DNA of 41,187 nt from NCBI GenBank assembly GCA_022865275.1, contig JALIDQ010000004.1:1-41187 (forward strand), in the 5' to 3' direction. Under the pieces are notes generated by a model. It saw nothing but the letters and a program-made list of their open reading frames with translations, did not search any database and was not told the origin of the DNA. Within the stretch, counting starts at the first letter, position 1. Each line of letters starts with the position of its first letter. Of this stretch, positions 31,181-37,766 are shown in pieces. Position numbers and translations under genes: made by a program. Origin of the DNA: Candidatus Nanohalarchaeota archaeon QJJ-9 (GTDB lineage Archaea; Nanohalarchaeota; Nanosalinia; Nanosalinales; Nanoanaerosalinaceae).

Positions 31181-31714
31181 ATGACGGTTGTGATCGTCTC
31201 TGGTCCTCCTGGTGCAGGTTCTTCTACTGCTGCGAAAAAGGTTGCGGAGGAGATAGGTTTGGATTACTGGTCTGCAGGGAAGTTTTTTAAGGAGGAATCC
31301 CCTGGCGAAGGTTCTGTAGGAGTTGAGAAGGCCTGGGAAGATGAGGAGTTGGGCAGTAAGGATTTCCATTCTGATTTGGATAGGAGACAGGCTCTTAAGG
31401 CTAAGAGAGGTGATGTAGTCCTTGACGGAAAGCTTGCTATAAGGATGGCGGGAGAGTATGCGGATCTAGCGGTCTGGCTTACAGCTTCTCTTGAGGAACG
31501 GGCTAGGCGTACGGCTGAAAGGGATGATCTTTCTTTAGAGGAGGCTAGGAAGACTGTAAAGGCACGTGAGAGGAAGGATTTGGAGAATTTCCAGGATATT
31601 TATGGTTTTGATTACCGGAATCAGAAGGAGGAGGCTGATCTGGTTGTAGATACTGATTATAAAGGGCCTGATGAGATAGTGGAGGTTATATTGTCGCGTT
31701 TAGGCGAGGATTAG
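31181..31714 (+). CDS. cmk: Cytidylate kinase, archaeal type
   Basis: Phosphorylates CMP/dCMP using ATP. The 177-aa protein is the short archaeal type that groups with adenylate kinase-like enzymes. The P-loop reads GPPGAGSST, lacking the usual Lys of GxxGxGK; I recall archaeal CMP kinases with GTGTTT-type loops, so this may be tolerated. Other features are LDYWSAGKFFKEE, DVVLDGKLAIRMAGEYADLAVWLTASLEERARRTAERD, and the LID-like TVKARERKDLENFQDIYGFDY. It begins directly after the ppsA stop and is probably co-transcribed with it. Confidence 0.9.
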   Translation: MTVVIVSGPPGAGSSTAAKKVAEEIGLDYWSAGKFFKEESPGEGSVGVEKAWEDEELGSKDFHSDLDRRQALKAKRGDVVLDGKLAIRMAGEYADLAVWLTASLEERARRTAERDDLSLEEARKTVKARERKDLENFQDIYGFDYRNQKEEADLVVDTDYKGPDEIVEVILSRLGED

Positions 31715-32235
31715 ATTATTTTGTTCTTTATTTCTTGGTGTTCCGGATCCTGTTTCTGTGTAACATGTGATTTCATTGCTTTCCTGTTTGGAAACCTCCT
31801 ACCGCAGGCTGGACATTCTGTTCTTATAACTTCTTCTAGCTCTTCTTTCGCGTTCATTATTTTAACGGAGGCTTCTGAGCAGATTTCTGCTATTATGTCC
31901 AGAAGCTCTTTTCTGTTGTACTGCTCTGTGGTCTTTTTTAGGAGGGGAGAGTACATTATCTTGTTTCCGAACTGGTTGAATTTTTCTATAGCGGTGTTGA
32001 GCTCTTCTATATGCCTGTAAGCTTTTGCGACTTCGCCTGCTGATTCTTCCAGGTTCTTAAGTTCTCCTGAACTAGTTACTGAGTCCCATACATCGGTCGA
32101 TAATGTGTATAGCAAGACTCTTTCCTGGCTGTTTCCCTGTAGCATGTCTCTTTCTTTTGTAATAAGGTTCTCTGCTGACTTTGCTGCTTCGAAGTTTTCT
32201 GCAAGTTCTTCTTTAAGAGGTTCCAGTAGCCGCAT
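31711..32235 (-). CDS. Helical protein with a C-terminal C2H2-like zinc finger, 174 aa
   Basis: No family recognised for the first 135 residues, which are helical with coiled-coil character (LKNLEESAGEVAKAYRHIEELNTAIEKFNQFG). The C-terminus has TECPACGRRFPNRKAMKSHVTQKQDPEH, a zinc finger with Cys141, Cys144, His157 and His166 and a classic hydrophobic core spacing. It probably binds nucleic acid or a protein. The last bases overlap the convergent cmk stop. Its TATA-like box (caatttaaacc on the minus strand) lies about 30 nt upstream, divergent from the next gene. Confidence 0.6.
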   Translation of the reverse strand: MRLLEPLKEELAENFEAAKSAENLITKERDMLQGNSQERVLLYTLSTDVWDSVTSSGELKNLEESAGEVAKAYRHIEELNTAIEKFNQFGNKIMYSPLLKKTTEQYNRKELLDIIAEICSEASVKIMNAKEELEEVIRTECPACGRRFPNRKAMKSHVTQKQDPEHQEIKNKII

Positions 32236-32313
32236 GTTCTGTTTTTCGCTTTCCAGGTTTAAATTGGTTCTACCTCTGGAACATCCTTTTAAAGTTCTTA
32301 ATCGGATTTTTCT

Positions 32314-32844
32314 ATGATGACAGACGAGGTTTTTTGTGGCTTGGTGATTACGGGAGAGAAGGAGAAACCGTGTGGAGTAGCTTTTTTAAACGATGATTTG
32401 GAGAGTTTTTCTGTTACGGAGGATGAGGAGATTCTTACTCTTATGGATAAACATAAGCCGGATGTTATCGCGTTTAATGTTCCTCTTACCGGCCCAGGAA
32501 AAACTGAGGGTTTTAGAGAGGATGAGGAGGATTTGGTTGATGAGGGATACAGTTTCCTTCCCCCAGCGGTGCACGATGATATGAAGCTTGAGAGGGCTGT
32601 GTTCCTCAAGAATTCGATCAAGCGAATGGAGTTTATGCCTGAACTGGTCGAATGTAGGCCTGAGCTTACATCGGAGATACTTAAGGTAAAGAGCGATGCT
32701 GAACTGGAGGACCGCGGTTTTGATCCTTCGCCTGTTAGTAACGTTAGAGAGTTCAACGCGGTTTTAGCTGCGATAACTGCTAAGCTTTACTCGAATGATG
32801 GATGTGTGGATAAAGGAGTGCTTGTGCCTGAGGAAGGTCTTTAA
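32314..32844 (+). CDS. DUF429-like protein (RNase H fold, degenerate)
   Basis: The 176-aa layout recalls DUF429 predicted nucleases: an N-terminal strand pair (FCGLVITGEKEKPCGVAFL), a second strand (PDVIAFNVPLTGPG) where active members have a D, a central YSFLPP, then EFMPELVECRPELTSEIL and a late helix REFNAVLAAITA. The acidic residues expected on the strands are replaced (ITG, FNVP), so catalytic activity is doubtful. A TATA box (ccttttaaag) is about 25 nt before the ATG at 32314; ATG 32317 is an alternative. It ends 4 bp inside the convergent xseB-like gene. Confidence 0.5.
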   Translation: MMTDEVFCGLVITGEKEKPCGVAFLNDDLESFSVTEDEEILTLMDKHKPDVIAFNVPLTGPGKTEGFREDEEDLVDEGYSFLPPAVHDDMKLERAVFLKNSIKRMEFMPELVECRPELTSEILKVKSDAELEDRGFDPSPVSNVREFNAVLAAITAKLYSNDGCVDKGVLVPEEGL

Positions 32845-33017
32845 TCCAGGGTTTCTAGCTTGCCTTTTTCTCTTTCGATTGCTTTTCTAGCCTTTTCTAC
32901 TACTTCCATCGCCTCTCTGAACTCTTTTTTTCCGGTTTCTGTTTTAAATTCTCTAAGTTTTTCTGTGGCTTTCTCCACTCTATCCAGTTTTTTGTAAAAC
33001 TCTCTGTCCATGCTCAT
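32841..33017 (-). CDS. xseB: Exonuclease VII small subunit-like protein, 58 aa
   Basis: A 58-codon frame missed by the ORF track. ATG 33017 overlaps the xseA stop (ATGA), so it is translationally coupled. The product is a short charged two-helix protein (FYKKLDRVEKATEKLREF...FREAMEVVEKARKAIEREKGKLETL), like XseB in size, helicity and position next to xseA. Typical bacterial XseB has FEEAL...LE.G...LE.A, which is only partly recognisable, so the call leans on context. It would bind and activate the large subunit. Confidence 0.65.
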   Translation of the reverse strand: MSMDREFYKKLDRVEKATEKLREFKTETGKKEFREAMEVVEKARKAIEREKGKLETLD

Positions 33018-33997
33018 AGAGCTAACACTGTAAGAGCAGCTATAACCCCTAATAGCAGAATTATAGCGGCTTTATAGAGTTTTTCACGTCTTTCCTGCTT
33101 TTTCTTAGCCTTATAGTTTTCAAAGGTTTTTCCCAGCTTTCTTTCTTTTTCTTCGAGTTTTTCAACCAGTTTTTGTTTTTCGGCTACTGCTTTTCTTCCT
33201 GCATCGGTTGGTGTTATCCCTCTCACGTCTGCTACAAGTCCTGCTACGGTCTCGTCTTCTTTATGGCCTATACCGCTTATTATCGGCTTTTCGCATGAAT
33301 AGATAGCTTTAGCGACTCTCTTTGAGTTGAAAGGCTGGAGAGCTTCTATATCCCCTCCACCTCTCGCGATTATTATCGTATCTACTTCTGATTCTTCGAG
33401 TTTTTCTATAGCCTTGATTATCTCTTCTTCCGCTTTCTCTCCCTGTACAGAGGCTGGGGCTAGTAGGATATCTGTTCCTGGCATACGGTTTTCTATTGCT
33501 CTTCTAACATCCTTTAGAGCGTCTCCTGTCTCTGCTGTGACTATCCCGACTTTTTCTGGTATTTTATCCGGTTGTTTTTCTCTGTCAAACAGTCCTTTTT
33601 CTTTAAGCTCTTTCTTAACCTTCCTGAGCTTTTTGTAGTATTTTCCCTCTCCGACTGGCTCTACAAGGTTCGCTTTCAAGGAGAGCTTTCCCTGTTCCTG
33701 GTAGAAGTCTACTTTTCCTCTCGCAACTATCCTGTCTCCTTCCTGGGGTCTGTAGTCTTGGATATGTTTTTCGAATATTATGCACTGTATCTTTGCGTTC
33801 TTGTCTTTTAGTGTAAAGAACTGGTTTCCTTTCCATTCTCTTGAGTTGGTTACTTCGCCGATCACATGGGCGGCCTGGAGCTGAGGTTTTTCTATGGCGT
33901 TTCTCACCTTTTTTGCGAGATCTGCGACTGTGTCTATCTTTTCTTCAGGGATTTCTATACTTCCCTCTACTTCCTCCTGTATGCCTGCTTTTCCCAT
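33014..33997 (-). CDS. xseA: Exonuclease VII large subunit, short form with C-terminal membrane helix
   Basis: Degrades single-stranded DNA from both ends. The N-terminal OB-fold (AHVIGEVTNSREWKGNQFFTLKDKNAKIQCIIFEKH) and nuclease core (IPEKVGIVTAETGDALKDV, TIIIARGGGDIEALQPFNSKRVAKAIYSCEKPIISGIGHKEDETVAGLVADVRGITPTDA) are clear. The protein is 327 aa, well below the roughly 450 aa of bacterial XseA, because the long coiled-coil C-terminal region is largely missing. It ends with a hydrophobic helix (AAIILLLGVIAALTVLAL), which is unusual and suggests membrane attachment. Confidence 0.9.
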   Translation of the reverse strand: MGKAGIQEEVEGSIEIPEEKIDTVADLAKKVRNAIEKPQLQAAHVIGEVTNSREWKGNQFFTLKDKNAKIQCIIFEKHIQDYRPQEGDRIVARGKVDFYQEQGKLSLKANLVEPVGEGKYYKKLRKVKKELKEKGLFDREKQPDKIPEKVGIVTAETGDALKDVRRAIENRMPGTDILLAPASVQGEKAEEEIIKAIEKLEESEVDTIIIARGGGDIEALQPFNSKRVAKAIYSCEKPIISGIGHKEDETVAGLVADVRGITPTDAGRKAVAEKQKLVEKLEEKERKLGKTFENYKAKKKQERREKLYKAAIILLLGVIAALTVLAL

Positions 33998-34055
33998 ACA
34001 GAAGTTTTCTTAGAACAGGTTGAAAAGGGTTTGAGAGACGTTTCCTTTATTTCCG

Positions 34056-34634
34056 TTATCTTTTTTCTTTCAGCTCCTCTTTTGCTTTTTCTAGAGCTTC
34101 TAGGATATGCTGGTTCCCGTTTTCTTCTCCGTAGTGCCCGTGACCTGGAAATATCTTCTTTACGTCCAGTTCTGCCAGTTTTTCCACCGATCTAACGATT
34201 TTGTCATTGTCTCCATCCTTGAGGTCTGTTCTTCCGAAGATTCCATTTGGGAAGACGGTGTCTCCTGAGAATAGAATCTTTTCTTCCTTGTTATACAAGC
34301 ATATCGAGTCTTCGGTGTGGCCGGGCGTATGTATGACCTCAAACTCTTTTTCTCCCAGCATAACTTTTTCTCCGTCTTTAAGCTCCTTTGTTTCTATTTC
34401 TATCTTATCTGGAGCGAACGCGTAGATTTTAGGATTGTGTTTGTTGAGAATGAGTTCTAGATTTTCTATATGGTCGTGATGGCTGTGTGTGACGATGATT
34501 TTTTCTAAATTTATTCCTTCCAGCCTGTTAAGAACTATATAGTCTTTTCCCGCATCGATCAACGCTTTTCCTTCTACAAGATACGAGTGCGAGGTGAATT
34601 CTCCTGCTCCTTCAGAAAGGTTTTCTATGTCCAT
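34056..34634 (-). CDS. Metallo-beta-lactamase-fold hydrolase (glyoxalase II-like)
   Basis: A 192-aa metallo-hydrolase. The metal ligands are all visible: THSHHDHIEN (HxHxDH), the His in IHTPGHTEDS, the Asp in LFSGDTVFP, and the late His in FPGHGHYG. PNGIFGRTDL is typical of the hydroxyacylglutathione hydrolase-like/persulfide dioxygenase-like subgroup. The real substrate is probably a thioester or similar, but cannot be assigned. It is on the same strand as xseA, 58 bp upstream of it. Confidence 0.88.
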   Translation of the reverse strand: MDIENLSEGAGEFTSHSYLVEGKALIDAGKDYIVLNRLEGINLEKIIVTHSHHDHIENLELILNKHNPKIYAFAPDKIEIETKELKDGEKVMLGEKEFEVIHTPGHTEDSICLYNKEEKILFSGDTVFPNGIFGRTDLKDGDNDKIVRSVEKLAELDVKKIFPGHGHYGEENGNQHILEALEKAKEELKEKR

Positions 34635-34666
34635 AGGGTGGTTTTACTGGGCTAGGTTTTAATCCT

Positions 34667-35113
34667 TTATTTTTCTAGTTCGGGATTGTATATCTCTCCA
34701 CCAGGGAGTTCAACGTCTTCTTTTACACCGTTATATTCTATCTGGTATTTGAACCCTGCTGTGGTTCTGAATTTCACTTTCACAGTATTGTCCCACTTTA
34801 ACACCTTTGCGGGAATTTCTTCCGGTTCCGCATCGTACATTTCTGTCAATACGTCCTTGGACCATTCGTATGCTTTTTCTATATCGCTGAAGTATTCTTC
34901 TTTTTCTTTTTTAAGCGGTGTTTCGCCTGGCTTTTCTGTATATTCTCTTTTTACCTTTACTCTGGGTTTTTCTAGCTCTTTTATCATCTGGATGCATTTC
35001 TCTGGGTTTTCTCTGAAGATTTCTTTTTCTTCGGCGAGGTATTTTTTGATAGTTTCGTCCATCTCTTTACCTACGTCTTCTAGAATTTTGCCCACTTTCT
35101 TGAGCGACTGCAT
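34667..35113 (-). CDS. Hypothetical protein, 148 aa
   Basis: Unrecognised. The N-terminal half is a charged helical region (KILEDVGKEMDETIKKYLAEEKEIF). Then comes a Lys/Glu/Pro-rich linker (VKVKREYTEKPGETPLKKEKEEY). A compact beta-rich end follows (VKVKFRTTAGFKYQIEYNGVKEDVELPGG). No Cys pair or membrane helix. It is 42 bp downstream of ftsY on the same strand, with an AT-poor gap, so it may be read from the ftsY operon or from a weak promoter of its own. Confidence 0.55.
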   Translation of the reverse strand: MQSLKKVGKILEDVGKEMDETIKKYLAEEKEIFRENPEKCIQMIKELEKPRVKVKREYTEKPGETPLKKEKEEYFSDIEKAYEWSKDVLTEMYDAEPEEIPAKVLKWDNTVKVKFRTTAGFKYQIEYNGVKEDVELPGGEIYNPELEK

Positions 35114-35155
35114 GGATTATCACTATAGGGTAACAGTTAAACTAGTTTTGGTTGG

Positions 35156-36052
35156 CTAGTCTTTGAGAAGCTGTTCAGCGATTTTTTCAGGTTCGAACCT
35201 GTCTAAATCCTCGTAGTCCTGACCGGTTCCGAGGTAGAGGATGGGCTTGCCTGTAACGTAACCCAGGCTTAGTGCGGCTCCTCCTTTCTTGTCGACGTCT
35301 GCTTTGGTAAGGATTATTGAGTCGAATCCCATTTCTTCGTATTTCTCTGCCTGCTCTACTACATCGTTCCCGGACAATGCGTCTACGACTAGTATCTTAT
35401 ATTCCGGATCGTTTACACGGCATATCTTTTCCAGCTCGTCCATGAGGTTCCTATCCTCGTGCGACCTTCCTGCTGTGTCCGCAAGAACCATGTCGTAGCC
35501 TTTCTTTTCCGCGTGCTCTTTTGCGTCGTAGATTACTGCTGCGGAATCAGCTCCGTATTCGTGTTTTATCAGCTTTAGATCAAGGTTTTTGGCGTGCTCT
35601 TCGAGCTGGTCTATCGCTGCGGACCTGAACGTATCTCCTGCCGCGAGTAAGACTTTATAATCCTCTTTAAGCATCGATGCAACTTTTGCTATGGTGGTGG
35701 TTTTCCCTGAACCGTTGAATCCCATGAATAAAACAGTTTTTGGCTCTTCTTCCTCGCACAGTTCTCTTATATCTCTTTTTCCCTGTTTTAATATGTCTTT
35801 TACTGATTTTTCAAGCGCTTTCTTGACTTCTTCTCCAGCTTTTCTTCTTGAAACTTTTTCTCCTGCCAGTTCTTCTTTCAGGTCTTTTTTTAGACGGTCT
35901 ACTACTTCTTCTGCGACGTTGTTTTTCAGTAGAGAAAGTTCAAGATCCCAGAGAAGTTCGTCTAGTTCTTCTTCCTCCAGCTCTTTCTCTGCTACTGCTG
36001 ACTTTGCCTTGTCTGAGAAGTCTTTTATAGAGTCTTTGAGCTGGTCGAACAT
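35156..36052 (-). CDS. ftsY: Signal recognition particle receptor FtsY
   Basis: SRP GTPase that docks SRP-ribosome complexes at the membrane. From ATG 36052, which overlaps the pfdA stop as TGATG, the protein is 298 aa; GTG 36055 adds one residue. The N-terminal NG helix bundle has an acidic start (EKELEEEELDELLWDLELSLL). The G domain has GFNGSGKTTTIAKVA, the insertion-box GDTFRSAAIDQL, DTAGRSHEDRNLM, and TKADVDKKGGAALSLGYVTGKPI. The A domain is very short. Located in the conserved archaeal order rpl20a-pfdA-ftsY. Confidence 0.95.
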   Translation of the reverse strand: MFDQLKDSIKDFSDKAKSAVAEKELEEEELDELLWDLELSLLKNNVAEEVVDRLKKDLKEELAGEKVSRRKAGEEVKKALEKSVKDILKQGKRDIRELCEEEEPKTVLFMGFNGSGKTTTIAKVASMLKEDYKVLLAAGDTFRSAAIDQLEEHAKNLDLKLIKHEYGADSAAVIYDAKEHAEKKGYDMVLADTAGRSHEDRNLMDELEKICRVNDPEYKILVVDALSGNDVVEQAEKYEEMGFDSIILTKADVDKKGGAALSLGYVTGKPILYLGTGQDYEDLDRFEPEKIAEQLLKD

Positions 36053-36483
36053 CACTGATCGGTGTTTTGCATTTGCTGCATTTTTTGGATCTCGGGAACT
36101 ATGTCCTGCATCTCTTCCTGAGCTTTATCTATGTTCTCGTTGATTTCCTGCTTTGTATCGTCTATCTTGTCTATTCTATTGTCTATAAGTCTCTGCGCCT
36201 CACTAACCTCTTTCTTGGCGTGGACGTCTGCACCTAGGTCGACTAGGACTTTTGAATCGTCCTTTAGCTCGCCTATAACGTGTGCTCCAGAACCTAGTGA
36301 GAAAAGCATTTCCTGCCCTTTTTCTGTGTTTTCTAGTTCTTCTAGAGATTTTTTTGTCTCTTCTAGTTTTTCTCTCTCTGCTTCTATCTGTTCTTTGTAC
36401 TGTTCAAATGTCTGCATCTGCTGCTGTAGCTGCTGGTATTTCTGCACCTTCTGCTGCATCTCTTTCTGATCTTGTTCAGGCAT
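36052..36483 (-). CDS. pfdA: Prefoldin alpha subunit
   Basis: Part of the jellyfish-shaped prefoldin that holds unfolded proteins and passes them to the thermosome. The 143-aa protein has two long coiled-coil arms (about residues 5-50 and 95-138) flanking the beta hairpin pair ELENTEKGQEMLFSLGSGAHVIGELKDDSKVLVDLGADVHAKK. This identifies the alpha class. The stop of rpl20a is 1 bp upstream and ftsY overlaps its stop, so the three are one operon. Confidence 0.92.
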   Translation of the reverse strand: MPEQDQKEMQQKVQKYQQLQQQMQTFEQYKEQIEAEREKLEETKKSLEELENTEKGQEMLFSLGSGAHVIGELKDDSKVLVDLGADVHAKKEVSEAQRLIDNRIDKIDDTKQEINENIDKAQEEMQDIVPEIQKMQQMQNTDQ

Positions 36484-36484
36484 C

Positions 36485-36658
36485 TTAAGCTTCCTCCAGT
36501 TTTTCTATCTCGATTTTGGTCCTGTTAATCTGGTGTTTGCTCCCGATTGTGGAGTATAGTTTCTCTCTGGCGTATTTTTCTGTCTCCGCTTCTATCTCTT
36601 TTTCGAAAGGCTGGGTGTGGTCTCCCATCTTGGCTTTTCCTGTTGCTTTGAATCGCAT
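36485..36658 (-). CDS. rpl20a: 50S ribosomal protein L18Ae/LX
   Basis: Small archaeal large-subunit protein. ATG 36658 (MRFKATGKAKMGDHTQPFEKEIEAE) is preferred over the track's 36688 because a TATA box (cctataaaaag on the minus strand) lies about 35-40 nt upstream. The product is then 57 aa, the usual LX length. The segments KMGDHTQPFEKEIEAETEKYAREKLYSTIGSKHQINRTKIEIEKLEE match the family pattern G...QPF.KE...A..E.YA.EK.YS..GSKH...R..I.I. It is first of the rpl20a-pfdA-ftsY operon. Confidence 0.88.
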   Translation of the reverse strand: MRFKATGKAKMGDHTQPFEKEIEAETEKYAREKLYSTIGSKHQINRTKIEIEKLEEA

Positions 36659-36737
36659 TGTTCTCACTTGTGGAAAAGGAGTTTCCAATCTTTTTATAGG
36701 TTGATAGGTTTGGTAAGGAAAAAAGAAGTGGAAGAGA

Positions 36738-37070
36738 TCAAAGCTCTTCTTCTATGTCTTCTGAGTCTATTTCTTCGGTTTCTAGGTCGCTTGATTCTTC
36801 TTCGGGTTCTTTAGGTTCTTCCTTGACTTCTTGTTTTTCTCCTTCTGGTTCTACTCCTCTCTCTTGAACTTCTGCGAACGCAAATTTCCTCCCTACTGAT
36901 GTTATCTCTGCTTTGACAGTTTCACTGACTTCTGTATCTGGTACGAAGACGATAAATCCATCTACTCTTGCTATACCGTCACCTTTTGACCCTATGTCCT
37001 CTATATTTAGTACAGTGGTTTCGCCTTCTTCTACAGGTTTTGTAGGATAGGAATCGTCGTTATCTGGCAT
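36738..37070 (-). CDS. TRAM-domain RNA-binding protein with acidic tail
   Basis: A 110-aa protein. Residues about 14-72 form a TRAM domain (GETTVLNIEDIGSKGDGIARVDGFIVFVPDTEVSETVKAEITSVGRKFAFAEV), an OB-like fold that binds RNA in the TrmA/MiaB group and in stand-alone archaeal proteins reported as RNA chaperones. The tail from about residue 73 is an extremely acidic low-complexity stretch (EEPKEPEEESSDLETEE), typical of halophile proteins. It has its own TATA-like box (ttttataaata on the minus strand). Confidence 0.85.
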   Translation of the reverse strand: MPDNDDSYPTKPVEEGETTVLNIEDIGSKGDGIARVDGFIVFVPDTEVSETVKAEITSVGRKFAFAEVQERGVEPEGEKQEVKEEPKEPEEESSDLETEEIDSEDIEEEL

Positions 37071-37138
37071 ATTTGAACACCTTACAGTTAAACAATCGTA
37101 AAGAATATTTATAAAACCGCTGCTTGTCCTGTAGCGAT

Positions 37139-37159
37139 AAAAATCGTGGAACGATTTTT
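37139..37159. promoter_or_regulatory. Perfect 9-bp inverted repeat at the HIT gene promoter
   Basis: aaaaatcgt-gga-acgattttt is a perfect palindrome immediately before and overlapping the TATA-like tttttatat (about 37156-37164) that precedes the ATG at 37186. The location suits a repressor-binding operator. A smaller related aatcgt occurs at 37094-37099 in the same divergent promoter region. Confidence 0.5.
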
Positions 37160-37185
37160 TATATCCTCTAGACGGATAGTTTGGT

Positions 37186-37761
37186 ATGCCCCAAAGACAG
37201 CAGTGCCCTTTTTGTCAACTACTGGAAAACCCGGAGCAGACTTTTATCGTCCATGAGACTGAGAAATTTAGGGCTTGGCTGGATGTAAATCCCCGTGCGA
37301 GAGGCCATACTGTAGTAGTTCCAAAGGAACACGTTGAGTCGTACGATGAACTTGGTGAAGACTTTCTTGAAATGTTTGATGTCGCTAGAATAGCTGGGGA
37401 GAAGGCTAAGTCGGGATTAGGTGCGGAAGGTTATTCTATTGTGTTTAACGATGGGGAGGTCGCGGGCCAAAGAATAAGCCACGTCTACATGCTTGTATTT
37501 CCACGATTTGAAGGGGAGGAGAATGAGGGAACTCCTGCTGGAGCTGTGTTTAGGCCGGAGGAGCTGGAAAAGTCTGATTTGGAGGAGATTCACGGTAAGA
37601 TGGAGGACGCTTCTTTTGAAGATTTTTCTAAGGAGGTTAAAACGGTCTACGAGAAAGCTAAGGAAGGAAATAATACGGATGGGGAAAGGTCTCAGGAAGA
37701 GGAGAAAAGTTCCCAGGAAAACAGTAACTTTGATTCTTCTAAGAGAGCGGATTTTGTGTGA
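37186..37761 (+). CDS. HIT-family-like protein lacking the histidine triad
   Basis: HIT proteins hydrolyse or transfer nucleotide groups. The N-terminal zinc-type CPFC and FIVHETEKFRAWLDVNPRARGHTVVVPKEHVESYDEL are typical, as are SIVFNDGEVAGQRISH and the strand after it. The normal HxHxH triad, however, reads H99-V-Y-M-L. The central His, the catalytic nucleophile, is Tyr, and the third is Leu. Canonical activity is therefore unlikely. After about residue 150 the protein ends in a low-complexity Glu/Ser/Asn tail. It is followed 5 bp later by the EamA transporter. Confidence 0.8.
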   Translation: MPQRQQCPFCQLLENPEQTFIVHETEKFRAWLDVNPRARGHTVVVPKEHVESYDELGEDFLEMFDVARIAGEKAKSGLGAEGYSIVFNDGEVAGQRISHVYMLVFPRFEGEENEGTPAGAVFRPEELEKSDLEEIHGKMEDASFEDFSKEVKTVYEKAKEGNNTDGERSQEEEKSSQENSNFDSSKRADFV

Positions 37762-37766
37762 TATAA

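Noticed and set aside
35691-36469. Plus-strand Ser/Phe-rich ORFs opposite ftsY and pfdA
   Set aside because: Antisense shadows of Glu/Lys-rich genes; no family features.
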